A stretch of DNA of 64,000 nucleotides from Phycisphaerales bacterium. Lineage in GTDB: Bacteria; Planctomycetota; Phycisphaerae; UBA1845; UTPLA1. Both the position numbers and the translations under genes were made by a program. This document shows positions 1 through 8,452 of the stretch, piece by piece. The notes under the pieces were generated by a model, which did no database searches, was not told where the DNA came from, and saw only the letters and a program-made list of their open reading frames with translations. The stretch is from contig JACKHI010000001.1 of NCBI GenBank assembly GCA_020639075.1, positions 682,001 through 746,000 of the forward strand. Reading direction: 5' to 3'. The stretch's first letter is position 1. Each line of letters begins with the position of its first letter.

Positions 1-1169
1 AGGTTGCCCGGATTCATCAGGTCTTCCGTGTAGGTGACCATGCCGCCGCGGGCGCCGCCGGCGACAATTCCGTTGTCGTCCCACGACAACGCTCCGAAGT
101 CATAGAACCCGTGATTGTCGAGCCCCGACGGACCTCGCGCGGCGTAGGACACGCCCGTGAGCGCGTCAAAGCTGTAGCATGTGTTGCCGTAGTCAGCAAA
201 CGTATGTGTGTAGACTCGATTATTCGCCGGATTGAAAATCGTGTGACCTCGGGACACATGACCGCCGTCGGCCTGCCATTCCTCGGTCGCCGTCATCGCG
301 ATGGTGTCCACGCGAATTGCAAAGACCTCGCCGACGCCGTCCATACCGGAGCCGCTGCTGGAGTTAACGAAGATGCCGTGGATGCCGGCGCCGAACAGGT
401 TCGGCGCAAATGCGGTCGTCCCGAACTTGGGACCGCTCACAAACCAGAAAAACGGCGCCCCTGTCGTATCCCAGTCAATCGCGCCCGTCGCTGCATCCAG
501 CTGATAGACATTGAAATTGAACGAGGCATTGGCTGTGTCTAACTGGCCCACGACGTAGATCTTTCCATTGTAGAGCAATGGCGTCCTCTGGGCGTTGGCT
601 TCCCATCCAAACGGATGAATGCCGGTTTCGGGAAGAAACGTCTCCCAGATAAGGGCGCCCGTCGTCTTGTTGAACGCGGCGATGACCGGCCGGTTGGAGG
701 CGTCGGGCGTTGCCGAATTGCCGTCCGTGTATCCGACGCCCGCCCCAAGTGCGTAAATGCGATCCTGTCCGACGACAGGCGACGTGGAATTCCATTGGTT
801 GCCGAAGACGTAATCGCCGCCCCCACTGCCCTTGGCGACCCATAGTAAGTTGCCGTCCGGATCCACTTTCGCGAGCTTGTTGTTGCCTGCGTTCGTTTTC
901 CAATAGATGTTGCCGGAAGAATCGAAGGCAATGCCACCCCATCCAGGTGTGCGCTCAAGTCCGAGCGCAAGCGTGTCCAGCCGAAATGCCTCCTGAGCCC
1001 CCGTGCCCGTCCCGAAGATGACCGGGATTTCATCGGATCGCGCTTGCCCCATGAGGTTCGCGTTCTTCATGGCCCAGGGACCATCAAGATTGTCCTGCGC
1101 GGACGCGACGCTGCACACGCCGATCGTCAGTACGACTGTCAAAGCGACGAATCTAGCAAACGGCTTCAT
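1..1169 (-). CDS. Secreted PQQ-like beta-propeller protein (3' end outside window)
   Basis: The reading frame is open from an ATG at 1169 to the left edge, so the C-terminus is missing. A clear ribosome-binding site (AAAGGAGG, about 5 bases upstream) fixes the start. Residues 1-24 (MKPFARFVALTVVLTIGVCS then VASA) are a typical signal peptide, so the protein is exported. The rest has repeated propeller-blade signatures such as AFNKTTGALIWE and YQLDAATGAIDWD, seen in quinoprotein-like (PQQ-binding-like) propellers. No catalytic residues for a PQQ dehydrogenase can be recognised in the visible part, so it may be a binding or structural propeller. It is the third gene of a minus-strand set after the zinc-ribbon and prepilin-like genes, with 105 bases separating it from the latter. 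Confidence 0.82.
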   Translation of the reverse strand, partial: MKPFARFVALTVVLTIGVCSVASAQDNLDGPWAMKNANLMGQARSDEIPVIFGTGTGAQEAFRLDTLALGLERTPGWGGIAFDSSGNIYWKTNAGNNKLAKVDPDGNLLWVAKGSGGGDYVFGNQWNSTSPVVGQDRIYALGAGVGYTDGNSATPDASNRPVIAAFNKTTGALIWETFLPETGIHPFGWEANAQRTPLLYNGKIYVVGQLDTANASFNFNVYQLDAATGAIDWDTTGAPFFWFVSGPKFGTTAFAPNLFGAGIHGIFVNSSSGSGMDGVGEVFAIRVDTIAMTATEEWQADGGHVSRGHTIFNPANNRVYTHTFADYGNTCYSFDALTGVSYAARGPSGLDNHGFYDFGALSWDDNGIVAGGARGGMVTYTEDLMNPGN

Positions 1170-1184
1170 CTTTTCCTCCTTTTC

Positions 1185-1198
1185 AGAATCACGATTCT
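1185..1198. promoter_or_regulatory. Short inverted repeat just upstream of the propeller gene
   Basis: AGAATC-AC-GATTCT is a perfect 6-base inverted repeat with a 2-base centre. It lies 16 bases upstream of the ATG at 1169, next to the Shine-Dalgarno sequence. It could be an operator or a small mRNA hairpin; a chance occurrence is also possible. Confidence 0.25.
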
Positions 1199-1274
1199 TG
1201 CAACCGCAACATCACGCCTGTGAGCTCCGAACAAGACTCAATGCGACGTGGATCACATGAGCATTATTGGAGAC

Positions 1275-2240
1275 TCACACACCCCAACCCTTGCGCAATC
1301 GAATTTCCGGATGCCACTGTGCTTCCGCAGCCGTCGCCCCGGTGATCGCGTAAGGATCAATTTCCTTTGGAAAACCGCTGTCGTCGGTGTTACCCGGTCC
1401 GAGCGCTGGATAAACACCGAGCGGCTCGCCGGGAAAAGTCACAAAGATCTTGTTCGTGTCAATGCCCGTCGTGAAATGGCTGAGATCGTACGTTGCAGTT
1501 TCGACGTGCAGGTCCTGCATCAGAAAGTTCCCCTGCCGCCGAACCGAATTCGTCGCCCCGTGCCGATAGCCGGCCGTGTTGTTGTACCATGCGCCGACGT
1601 CAAATGTGCCGAACTTCAAACCGAAACCGGACATGTTGTGGATCCAGTCCCAATAGGCGTCTCCCGCAAGTACGCGACGATCGATGTTCCTTGAACAAAT
1701 TTGTTTGACCGACTCCGTGATCGCTCCATAGGTATACAGGTTGTCCGACATGTGCGCGCCAGACGCCAACGGAATGCTGATGCCGTAGCTATAGTCAACC
1801 CCTGTTGTTCCCGACGATGCAACTCCTTGGCCGCGCGGGAAATTGAACCCCCAGGCCGCACCGCGTTGACGATTCAGCGGATCGGGCTGGCGATCTGAAG
1901 GGCAGTACCCGCCGTCCCATCCGTAGAAATTCCGTTGTTTGAGGGCGTCCATCCACGTTGCAATGATCCGATTGTTGACGGTGCTTCGCTCGCCGTCGTC
2001 CCACATCGGGAAGAAACCGTTGTAGTCGTTCTGGCACGACGCCATCGCGATTCCGATGGCGTGAAGCTCCGCGGCGCACTTCGTCTTTTTCGCCTGCTCG
2101 CGTGCCGAGCTGAGCGCGGGGAGCAGAATCGAAATCAACAACGCGATAATCGAGATCACGACCAGTAGCTCGATCAGCGTGAAGCCGCGTTCGAATCGAC
2201 GGTTAGACGTTCGGTACAAAAGGCGGCGTGCGGAACACAT
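1275..2240 (-). CDS. Prepilin-type N-terminal cleavage/methylation protein (type II secretion/pseudopilin-like)
   Basis: This 321-residue protein has the class III prepilin leader at residues 18-40: a basic stretch, then G^FTLIELLVVISIIALLI with the glutamate at +5 of the mature protein, followed by the usual hydrophobic helix. The body resembles the large planctomycete family of pseudopilin-like proteins (DUF1559-like). Near residues 235-255 there is RHG followed by NFLMQDLHVE, a variant of the common H-X9-DG type C-terminal signature with DL in place of DG. The start at 2240 has a strong Shine-Dalgarno (GGAGGAAAGCG-ATG). Only 14 bases separate it from the upstream zinc-ribbon gene, so the two are probably cotranscribed. 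Such proteins are processed by a prepilin peptidase and anchored in the inner membrane; the specific role is unknown. Confidence 0.9.
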   Translation of the reverse strand: MCSARRLLYRTSNRRFERGFTLIELLVVISIIALLISILLPALSSAREQAKKTKCAAELHAIGIAMASCQNDYNGFFPMWDDGERSTVNNRIIATWMDALKQRNFYGWDGGYCPSDRQPDPLNRQRGAAWGFNFPRGQGVASSGTTGVDYSYGISIPLASGAHMSDNLYTYGAITESVKQICSRNIDRRVLAGDAYWDWIHNMSGFGLKFGTFDVGAWYNNTAGYRHGATNSVRRQGNFLMQDLHVETATYDLSHFTTGIDTNKIFVTFPGEPLGVYPALGPGNTDDSGFPKEIDPYAITGATAAEAQWHPEIRLRKGWGV

Positions 2241-2254
2241 CGCTTTCCTCCGTG

Positions 2255-2662
2255 CTATTGCCCTGTCTCTTTCATGGCCTCGAAGAATTCGGGAACGTAG
2301 GCGCCGACAGACTTATTGCTGCCACATTTAGGGCACTGGGGCATCGGCGCGGGACGCGGCGGATCACCGATCAATGGCGGTGGAAATTTGAGATCACACG
2401 CCGAACAATACTGGAGCGGCCAACCAGCTGCGGCGCCACATTTGGGACACGCGATTGCGGATCCGCTGTCGTCGAGATTGATGGGAGATTTGAACTCCGC
2501 CTGGCAGGATGAACAAACCAGGTTGCGACCGACGTTTGACGGGTCAGCCACAACCGCATCACCCCGCTGGACGTAGTACACAATGATGGCCGCGGCGAAG
2601 ACAGACAACGCCAACAGCACCTTGGGGAGGTTCGTATTGCGATCCTCCGAGCTCATACGCAC
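2255..2662 (-). CDS. Small membrane-anchored zinc-ribbon protein
   Basis: A 135-residue protein with one N-terminal membrane segment (about residues 14-30, VLLALSVFAAAIIVYYV) and four CxxC pairs: CSSC, CPKC, CSAC and CPKC. These could bind two zinc ions in rubredoxin-like knuckles. The C-terminal part is hydrophilic and faces either the cytoplasm or the periplasm; topology cannot be settled from sequence. Two methionines (residues 1 and 3) are possible starts. It is the first gene of the minus-strand set leading to the prepilin-like and propeller proteins, so a role linked to them is plausible. I do not recognise a named family beyond zinc-ribbon proteins common next to planctomycete pseudopilins. 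Confidence 0.8.
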   Translation of the reverse strand: MRMSSEDRNTNLPKVLLALSVFAAAIIVYYVQRGDAVVADPSNVGRNLVCSSCQAEFKSPINLDDSGSAIACPKCGAAAGWPLQYCSACDLKFPPPLIGDPPRPAPMPQCPKCGSNKSVGAYVPEFFEAMKETGQ

Positions 2663-2720
2663 GCCTCATTTCGATTCATCGGCTCGCTCAAGAATAGAGC
2701 TTTTCCTTCGACGCGTTATC

Positions 2721-2731
2721 GTTATCATAAC
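2721..2731. promoter_or_regulatory. GTTA-N3-TAAC dyad
   Basis: GTTATCATAAC sits in the divergent promoter region; with flanking bases it extends to CGTTATCATAACG (2720-2732). The same GTTA-N3-TAAC pattern recurs at 13899-13909 in the gap upstream of the LacI-family gene. A motif with eight fixed bases is expected about once in 64 kb by chance, so this is only suggestive of a shared operator. Confidence 0.3.
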
Positions 2732-2854
2732 GAAGGCAGTACCGTTTGTCCAGATTTTTGTTGGCTTCGTTAATACTCCAGCAGCGCACAATGATGTGTC
2801 GCGCACCGCACAGTCCAGAATGAAACGAGGTACCATGGGTGCCGATATGGCGGC

Positions 2855-2870
2855 GATAAAACGTTTTATC
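2855..2870. promoter_or_regulatory. Perfect 16-base palindrome, candidate LacI-family operator
   Basis: GATAAAACGTTTTATC is self-complementary over all 16 bases and has the central CG with flanking A/T tracts typical of LacI-family operators. It lies 203 bases upstream of the GH2-like start at 3074 and 192 bases upstream of the divergent zinc-ribbon gene. A LacI-family regulator is encoded at 14389-15468. The link between the two is inference. Confidence 0.5.
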
Positions 2871-3073
2871 TCAGGTCAGGCGGTACCTATTCCGATTGGT
2901 GCCATGCGTCCTGTGGCGCGTCGAAGATCGCGGTATTCTGAATCGTGTTGATTCAACCATGTGCACCATCGCTGCCCGTTCATTGTTCGTTTTAACACGC
3001 CTGAATGGCCCCAATCACGGCGTGCCGCCCAGCAAGGCCTCACGCGGCCAAACGCCGTCAACAAGGAATACGC

Positions 3074-4978
3074 ATGGCTACGCTCGAACCTCCACTCGCT
3101 CCCAGCACGACATACCGTGTGGCATTCTCCTGCCCAGGATCGGAAACGTGGATTCGAGTTGGCGCAGCTGCATCAAGGGCGACGATTCTGGTCAACGGCA
3201 CAATTGTTGGTCGTAACATCACGCCATGGACGCCGACTGAGGTGAACGCCACATCCGTCGTTCGAGATCACAATGAACTGGTCATCGAGTGCGCGGACGA
3301 GAAGCGCACCACTGAGGGATTTCTTCCGACAATCGGTATTCGCTGGACCGGCGTCGATGACGTTCGCATTCTGACGTCTCCGACGCCACTACGATTGCCC
3401 GCACGCCAGCGAAGCGCGGTGGACGGGACAAAGTTCCTGGTAGACGGAAAGCCGTATCGAGTGCGCGGAGTCCTGCATTGGGGATACTATCCGGAGTTGG
3501 GCAATCCCTGGCCGGACGAACGTCAGATTCGATCTGAGATTGACTACATTCGATCGTTGGGATTCAACCTCATCAAGTTCTGCCTGTGGATTCCGCCGCA
3601 ACGGTATTACGACATCTGTCAGGAGATGGGCATGTTCATGTGGCAGGAGTATCCAGTCTGGCATGCTCCGCTCGATGCCCCCGAAGTCCTTCCGGAATTC
3701 GACGCCTTCTTCCGGAATGATGCGCCCTATGAGAATATCATCCTCCGTACATTGACCTGCGAAAACGACCACGTTGCACCAAACGTCGGCCGCCTGTTAA
3801 TCGACAGGTGCCGCCAGATTATTCCCGGCGCGGTCATTCTCGATAACAGCGGCTGGCTATGCAATGAGCACGACGGGGATTTTCACGACGAGCACCCCTA
3901 TCTCAATAACATGGAATGGGTCCACTTCGGTCGCCGCATGGCGCCGCGCCTTTCAAAGCCCCTGATGCTCGGGGAAACGATGTACATCACATCACCGGAG
4001 CACGGCCCTTGCGATGTCGCCCTCGATGTCCGCAGGTTCCAGATCGAGACGCTCGCGCGAGAACTGCCCGATGCCGGATACGTGCATAACGTCATTCGTG
4101 ACGTACCCGGCCTGAATTCAGGTTTCTACAAGCTGGACGGCGAACCGAGATACACCGCCGCTCAATGGGCATGGCACGGCGATACGATCGGTCCGCCCCG
4201 AGAAATGCCGCCCCTTTCCGGGACAATCATCGGACCGCGAAAAGGTCAATGGAAATGCCCGAACCACTGGTGGTTCAGTTCCAACATTCGAATTCACGAC
4301 CCGGCAATCACGGAGCCGATTCGAGAGTTGATTCGACGCGAGGCGCATTTCGACCTCATGTCGGGCCGCGTACTCGACAACACGCATGGCACGCGCGTGC
4401 TCGTCGATCTCATCGCAGAGACGATGGATAAGTGCGTCATTCACCCGCTGGTCATCGAGTTCGCGACCCAAGGGCAACGCAGAATCGTATCAGCGTTTCG
4501 AACGGACACAGATGCGGGCCGACGCCTGATGGCCGCCCTGGAGTCGCGCGAATCGGATCCGCCGGAGATCGGTGCATTAGTCGGCAACTCAATTGTCCTC
4601 GACCACTGGCAAATGTCTGTCGATGGCGAAGCGTGGATCGACGTCAAGTGCGATACGGCCCTAGTCAACGAAGGCCGGAATATTTTCGAGGGCTGGGCGA
4701 CATTCAGAACGCAATTCGACTACCCCGGCGGTGAGATGACGCTCCGTTGTGAGACGGTTGGCGATTATTTCGAATGCCTGATTGACGGAAAATCGTTCGC
4801 AGAAGCGGGACCTCGCGACGGCACGTGGGACGGGACGCGCGATGTTCCGCACGACTATCCCCTCTCGCTGGCGCCAGGCTCTCACAGCATCGAGTTCCGC
4901 GTCCGCGATTGGCGCGGCGGAGGCGGCATGATCGGCCCCGTGTATATCGCCAGGGATCTCAGTGAGCGGATTTTCTGA
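3074..4978 (+). CDS. GH2-like glycoside hydrolase without signal peptide
   Basis: A 634-residue protein. The first ~110 residues form a GH2-type sugar-binding jelly roll (ATILVNGTIVGRN, then a strand ending NELVIEC). A TIM barrel starts near FLVDGKPYRVRGVLHWG. The acid/base position, usually NE at the end of strand 4, is probably the E of TLTCEND (about residue 235), and the E of LMLGETMYI is a nucleophile candidate. The last ~120 residues look like another beta-sandwich. I chose ATG 3074 because AAGGA lies upstream and the frame's codons before it look non-coding. There is no signal peptide, unlike the secreted enzymes nearby, so it probably acts in the cytoplasm on imported oligosaccharides. 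The substrate is unknown; beta-galactoside, mannoside or glucuronide are all possible. Confidence 0.78.
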   Translation: MATLEPPLAPSTTYRVAFSCPGSETWIRVGAAASRATILVNGTIVGRNITPWTPTEVNATSVVRDHNELVIECADEKRTTEGFLPTIGIRWTGVDDVRILTSPTPLRLPARQRSAVDGTKFLVDGKPYRVRGVLHWGYYPELGNPWPDERQIRSEIDYIRSLGFNLIKFCLWIPPQRYYDICQEMGMFMWQEYPVWHAPLDAPEVLPEFDAFFRNDAPYENIILRTLTCENDHVAPNVGRLLIDRCRQIIPGAVILDNSGWLCNEHDGDFHDEHPYLNNMEWVHFGRRMAPRLSKPLMLGETMYITSPEHGPCDVALDVRRFQIETLARELPDAGYVHNVIRDVPGLNSGFYKLDGEPRYTAAQWAWHGDTIGPPREMPPLSGTIIGPRKGQWKCPNHWWFSSNIRIHDPAITEPIRELIRREAHFDLMSGRVLDNTHGTRVLVDLIAETMDKCVIHPLVIEFATQGQRRIVSAFRTDTDAGRRLMAALESRESDPPEIGALVGNSIVLDHWQMSVDGEAWIDVKCDTALVNEGRNIFEGWATFRTQFDYPGGEMTLRCETVGDYFECLIDGKSFAEAGPRDGTWDGTRDVPHDYPLSLAPGSHSIEFRVRDWRGGGGMIGPVYIARDLSERIF

Positions 4979-4990
4979 CGCGCGTCAGAA
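4973..4990. terminator. Perfect 18-base palindrome across the stop codon
   Basis: TTCTGACGCGCGTCAGAA is fully self-complementary and contains the TGA stop of the GH2-like gene (4976-4978). It sits in the 48-base gap between convergent genes, where a bidirectional terminator hairpin would be expected. There is no clear T tract on either side, so a protein-binding site is an alternative. Confidence 0.4.
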
Positions 4991-5026
4991 CACGCTCGGC
5001 GTTCGGATCCGACGGAACGGCAATCC

Positions 5027-8000
5027 TCAATGACCCTCGCCGCCGAGCGATGCATACCGCATGTAGTTGCATAAGATCGCGCGCGCGACATCGGCGGGGC
5101 CGCTCGGATCATTCAGAAGCGGCAGGATATCGAGCGTGGAAAGCACAATCCGCCCCTTTCCCAGCCGGACGATTCCCACAGCCGTCGCGACTTCGTGCTC
5201 ATTCCCGGTTACGCATCCCACGACAACCTCTTCTCCCTTGAGCCGCAGCCCGTACCGGCGGCGATCATAGTTGACAATCTCCTGATACTCCCAGTTCATT
5301 GCTCCGTTGACAGGTAGCCCGTGGAACAGCGGATGTAATCGAACGAAGTAGCACCCGCCCAGCCAGAACCGGCCATGATTCATGCGACCTTCATACTCGA
5401 CGGCCCCATGCTGCGCAAACAACTCCGCCCATTGATCCGTATTCGACAATACGATCAACGTCGTGCCGTCTTCCTTTACCCGCTTCATGAGAGACTCAAC
5501 GATCGCATCGTGTTGTCGAAGCAATGTCGGTGTCGCCCAGTAGAGTCGCATGCGGGCACCGTTGCCGCTCTGGAAATACTCGATTCTCAGCTCATAATCG
5601 CGCCCCGCCTCGAGTTGGATAGCGTGACCGCTGTCATTTGGAGGGCCCGCGAACGGATCCCAATGTCCGATGATTTCGCGATTGTCCAGGAAGATGCGAA
5701 CACCGTCGTCGTGTTCGGCATGGAAGATGTACGGGCCAGATTCTGTGGGACGAATACGGCCGCGCCAGCGAACGCTGTAGTCGCGACCACCCAATCGCGG
5801 ATCCGGCCCTGTGCTACCGAAGTCGTGTTGTACGCCCTGATCGATGCGTGTGAATACGAACCTCTCGAACTCCCAACCTTGAAAGTAATCGCCGACCAGC
5901 CCCGGTCCGGATCCGTCGGGCAGGATGATCATCTCTGCAGGGATCGGATCAAATCGGATTAACTCGCCTCCATCGGCCAAGATGATGTAATCCAGCGGCA
6001 GCAATGTCGAATGATACGTCGGCAGTTCAAAGTGCAGCCGGTCGCGCGTGAACGCATTTACGACGCCCGAGATATCGAGAACGGCACCATTCGTCGACGT
6101 CGGCGCCGCTGGGGGTTTCAAGAGACAGACTTCGTCATGCCCCTCGACCAATATCTCGTCCGACGTGACGCCGTCTGTTCTTTTCCGTAGTGCGCCACAT
6201 ACCCGGTATCGTCCCGGAGCCCCATCGATGCGAATCGACAAGTCGCGCAGCAAGAGTTCGCCATAACGCTCGCCGCCCGACATCGTCACGTCAAACCGAT
6301 TTCGCCATCGCTCAACGTCGCACTCGTCCGTCAGCCAGAGTGTCAACTCGAATGTGCCGCGTAGCCCTACCTCGTTGATGATGAAAACGTCGCACGTGCT
6401 ATCCATCGGCGCCGTGCCGACTTTGCTTCGGAGCTTGACGGCCAAGTGAAGCGGCCGATTGTAGCGCGCCAGCAATTCCGGATTGCCCTTCGGATTTCGA
6501 AAACAGTCCACGATGCCGCTGTGGTTTTCGAGCTTCTCCGATTCCCAACCATTGATGACGTATCCGTCCGTCGTGTCGCCAAGCCGAATGTTCTCGATCA
6601 GGCGGCACTGGTAATAGAATGCAATGTTCCCGAGCGATTCAGTAAGGCCATCGACGGTCGGGAAGAACGCCCGCATGTGCTTGTCGTCGAGGAATTTCTC
6701 AAACGCCGCATGCCACGCCCGATAGTCGGCGCCATCCCATCCATTCGGCATGCCTGCTAGTTCATCGACGATTCGGCCGAGGCGCGGCGGTGTAGCAATT
6801 GCGCCGTCCTCTCCCCAGAACACGATTTCCCGATTTTCGGCTCTCATCCAACGGAAGGCATCCGGGCTTCTGTAAAAGGCGTCTCGATACACACCCGGCC
6901 CCGGTGCATGATGGACGTCATACCAGCCGAAAGTTCTTTGCGTCTGATCCAGTGGCAGCATGTGCAGCTTGCTCGGATCATCGCCGTCCTTCGCCCATCC
7001 GGACGTGAATAGGATCGTCCGCGTCGGATCGAGCGCGTGCGCGTCGGTCATGTCCCGGCGATGCCTTTCACCGGGCGGCGGCGTTTCCTCGTTAATCATG
7101 TTGTAGATTACAAGCGAAGGTCGGCTTCGGTCCCGGCGGACCATCCGCATGAGCTTCTCCCGCGCAAATGCGAAACACGTCTCGTCGCCGCCATGGCTCG
7201 TGTAGCCGCCTGGCTCCTCGAACAATAACAGGCCCAACTCGTCAGCAGCATCGAACGTCGCCTCATCACCGATGCAGCGATGCAGATTGAGCATGTTCAG
7301 TCCAAGCGCTTTTGCGATCTCCACATTGCGCCTCGCCATCGCAGGTGAGGGAACCATGCCGCCGATCGGCCAGATGCCCCAGCTGATGGCACTGCGGAGG
7401 ACGACGCGCTTCCCGTTAAGTCGTAACCTCGCATCGTTGCCGCCCTCATCAACGGAAAACCAGCGAAACCCAAAGCGCTTCAAGACGCGATCGCACGCGA
7501 CGACCTCGATTTCCGCAACATAGAGATTAGGGGCGTCCGGACTCCAAGGCCTGGCGCCGGGAATCGAGACGCGACGACTGATCTCACTGTCGCCCGACGC
7601 AATAACCAACTCACGCCACGTCTGATCAAAGACGCACTCGCCGCCCGAATCGCGCACGCGGATCCGAAGATCTCGGATCACAGACGAAGACGCATTTGAC
7701 AATGTCATCTCGAACACGGCGTCGGTCACTTCCGGCGTGTTTCGAACAAACACGTCGTCGATTCGGATCGGCGCCGTGGCGATCAAATGGAGACTGCCTG
7801 TGATCCCGCCGAATCCGTGACTCATCGGTAGCGTGTGCTCGCCCCAGTGCAGCACGTTGTAATCGCGCCAGTCGAAGTTACCGCCGGGATCCGTAATTCT
7901 GATCGCAACACGATTTCGCCCTGCTCGGACGCGTCCCGTCAGATCAACAGAAAATGGCGTGTTACCGACTGCGTCGTAGCCGACAAGTACGTCGTTAACG

Positions 8001-8404
8001 AAAACCTCCGCACGTTGCCGGACTGCAGCGAATTCCAACGAAACCCGCCGAGCCTCGATCGAAGTCGGCAGGTCAATGTCACGATACCACCAGCTGACGC
8101 CGACGTAGTCGCCCCCGAGTTCGTCCCATAGCAAGCCTTCGACGGTTCCCGGAACCGCGACTTCCACACCGCCGTTATTAAGCACCGACCAGCCGCCGGA
8201 AGGCTCATTCACGGGCAAATCGGCAAGCGTGACGGGCGGAAGAAAGAGCGGGTCGTTACGCCAATCGGCATCGCGATCAAGCCACAATCGCCAACCGTTG
8301 CCTGAAAGGTCGATGTCGACGCGTAGATCGGTGTCCGCCTTCAAAATGGGAGAAGAACTCATCGACATCAGACACCATGCGATAATGACCGGAGGCATGG
8401 TCAT
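5027..8404 (-). CDS. Secreted GH2 family glycoside hydrolase with PA14 domain
   Basis: A 1125-residue enzyme from the ATG at 8404, chosen because GAGG lies 7 bases upstream and it opens a signal peptide (MTMPPVIIAWCLMSM...). Domains in order: sugar-binding jelly roll (about 70-190, with VGVSWWYRDIDLP), an Ig-like sandwich (about 215-320), a TIM barrel (about 325-620) with NMINEE at about 435-440 as the acid/base motif and VFWGEDG near 530 as the likely nucleophile site, a beta-rich linker, a PA14 carbohydrate-binding domain (about 832-960, GDYFQGWEF to RMRLYWA), and a C-terminal alpha/beta region like the glutamine amidotransferase-type or trimerisation domains of some beta-galactosidases. 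It probably cleaves beta-glycosides outside the cytoplasm. It lies 48 bases behind the beta-helix gene and is probably cotranscribed with it. Confidence 0.88.
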   Translation of the reverse strand: MTMPPVIIAWCLMSMSSSPILKADTDLRVDIDLSGNGWRLWLDRDADWRNDPLFLPPVTLADLPVNEPSGGWSVLNNGGVEVAVPGTVEGLLWDELGGDYVGVSWWYRDIDLPTSIEARRVSLEFAAVRQRAEVFVNDVLVGYDAVGNTPFSVDLTGRVRAGRNRVAIRITDPGGNFDWRDYNVLHWGEHTLPMSHGFGGITGSLHLIATAPIRIDDVFVRNTPEVTDAVFEMTLSNASSSVIRDLRIRVRDSGGECVFDQTWRELVIASGDSEISRRVSIPGARPWSPDAPNLYVAEIEVVACDRVLKRFGFRWFSVDEGGNDARLRLNGKRVVLRSAISWGIWPIGGMVPSPAMARRNVEIAKALGLNMLNLHRCIGDEATFDAADELGLLLFEEPGGYTSHGGDETCFAFAREKLMRMVRRDRSRPSLVIYNMINEETPPPGERHRRDMTDAHALDPTRTILFTSGWAKDGDDPSKLHMLPLDQTQRTFGWYDVHHAPGPGVYRDAFYRSPDAFRWMRAENREIVFWGEDGAIATPPRLGRIVDELAGMPNGWDGADYRAWHAAFEKFLDDKHMRAFFPTVDGLTESLGNIAFYYQCRLIENIRLGDTTDGYVINGWESEKLENHSGIVDCFRNPKGNPELLARYNRPLHLAVKLRSKVGTAPMDSTCDVFIINEVGLRGTFELTLWLTDECDVERWRNRFDVTMSGGERYGELLLRDLSIRIDGAPGRYRVCGALRKRTDGVTSDEILVEGHDEVCLLKPPAAPTSTNGAVLDISGVVNAFTRDRLHFELPTYHSTLLPLDYIILADGGELIRFDPIPAEMIILPDGSGPGLVGDYFQGWEFERFVFTRIDQGVQHDFGSTGPDPRLGGRDYSVRWRGRIRPTESGPYIFHAEHDDGVRIFLDNREIIGHWDPFAGPPNDSGHAIQLEAGRDYELRIEYFQSGNGARMRLYWATPTLLRQHDAIVESLMKRVKEDGTTLIVLSNTDQWAELFAQHGAVEYEGRMNHGRFWLGGCYFVRLHPLFHGLPVNGAMNWEYQEIVNYDRRRYGLRLKGEEVVVGCVTGNEHEVATAVGIVRLGKGRIVLSTLDILPLLNDPSGPADVARAILCNYMRYASLGGEGH

Positions 8405-8452
8405 GCATTGCCTCGAGTTAAGATGTCCGCCGCCGCGGAACAAAGAGCCCGA

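Larger units (their letters stand above)
2663..3073. other. Divergent intergenic region with palindromes
   Basis: About 410 bases lie between the minus-strand zinc-ribbon operon and the plus-strand GH2-like gene. I see no convincing coding sequence. The region holds a short GTTA-N3-TAAC dyad (2721-2731), a perfect 16-base palindrome (2855-2870), and AGGTACC/GGTACCT copies at 2828-2834 and 2882-2888 that roughly flank it. It probably contains promoters for both directions. Confidence 0.6.
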
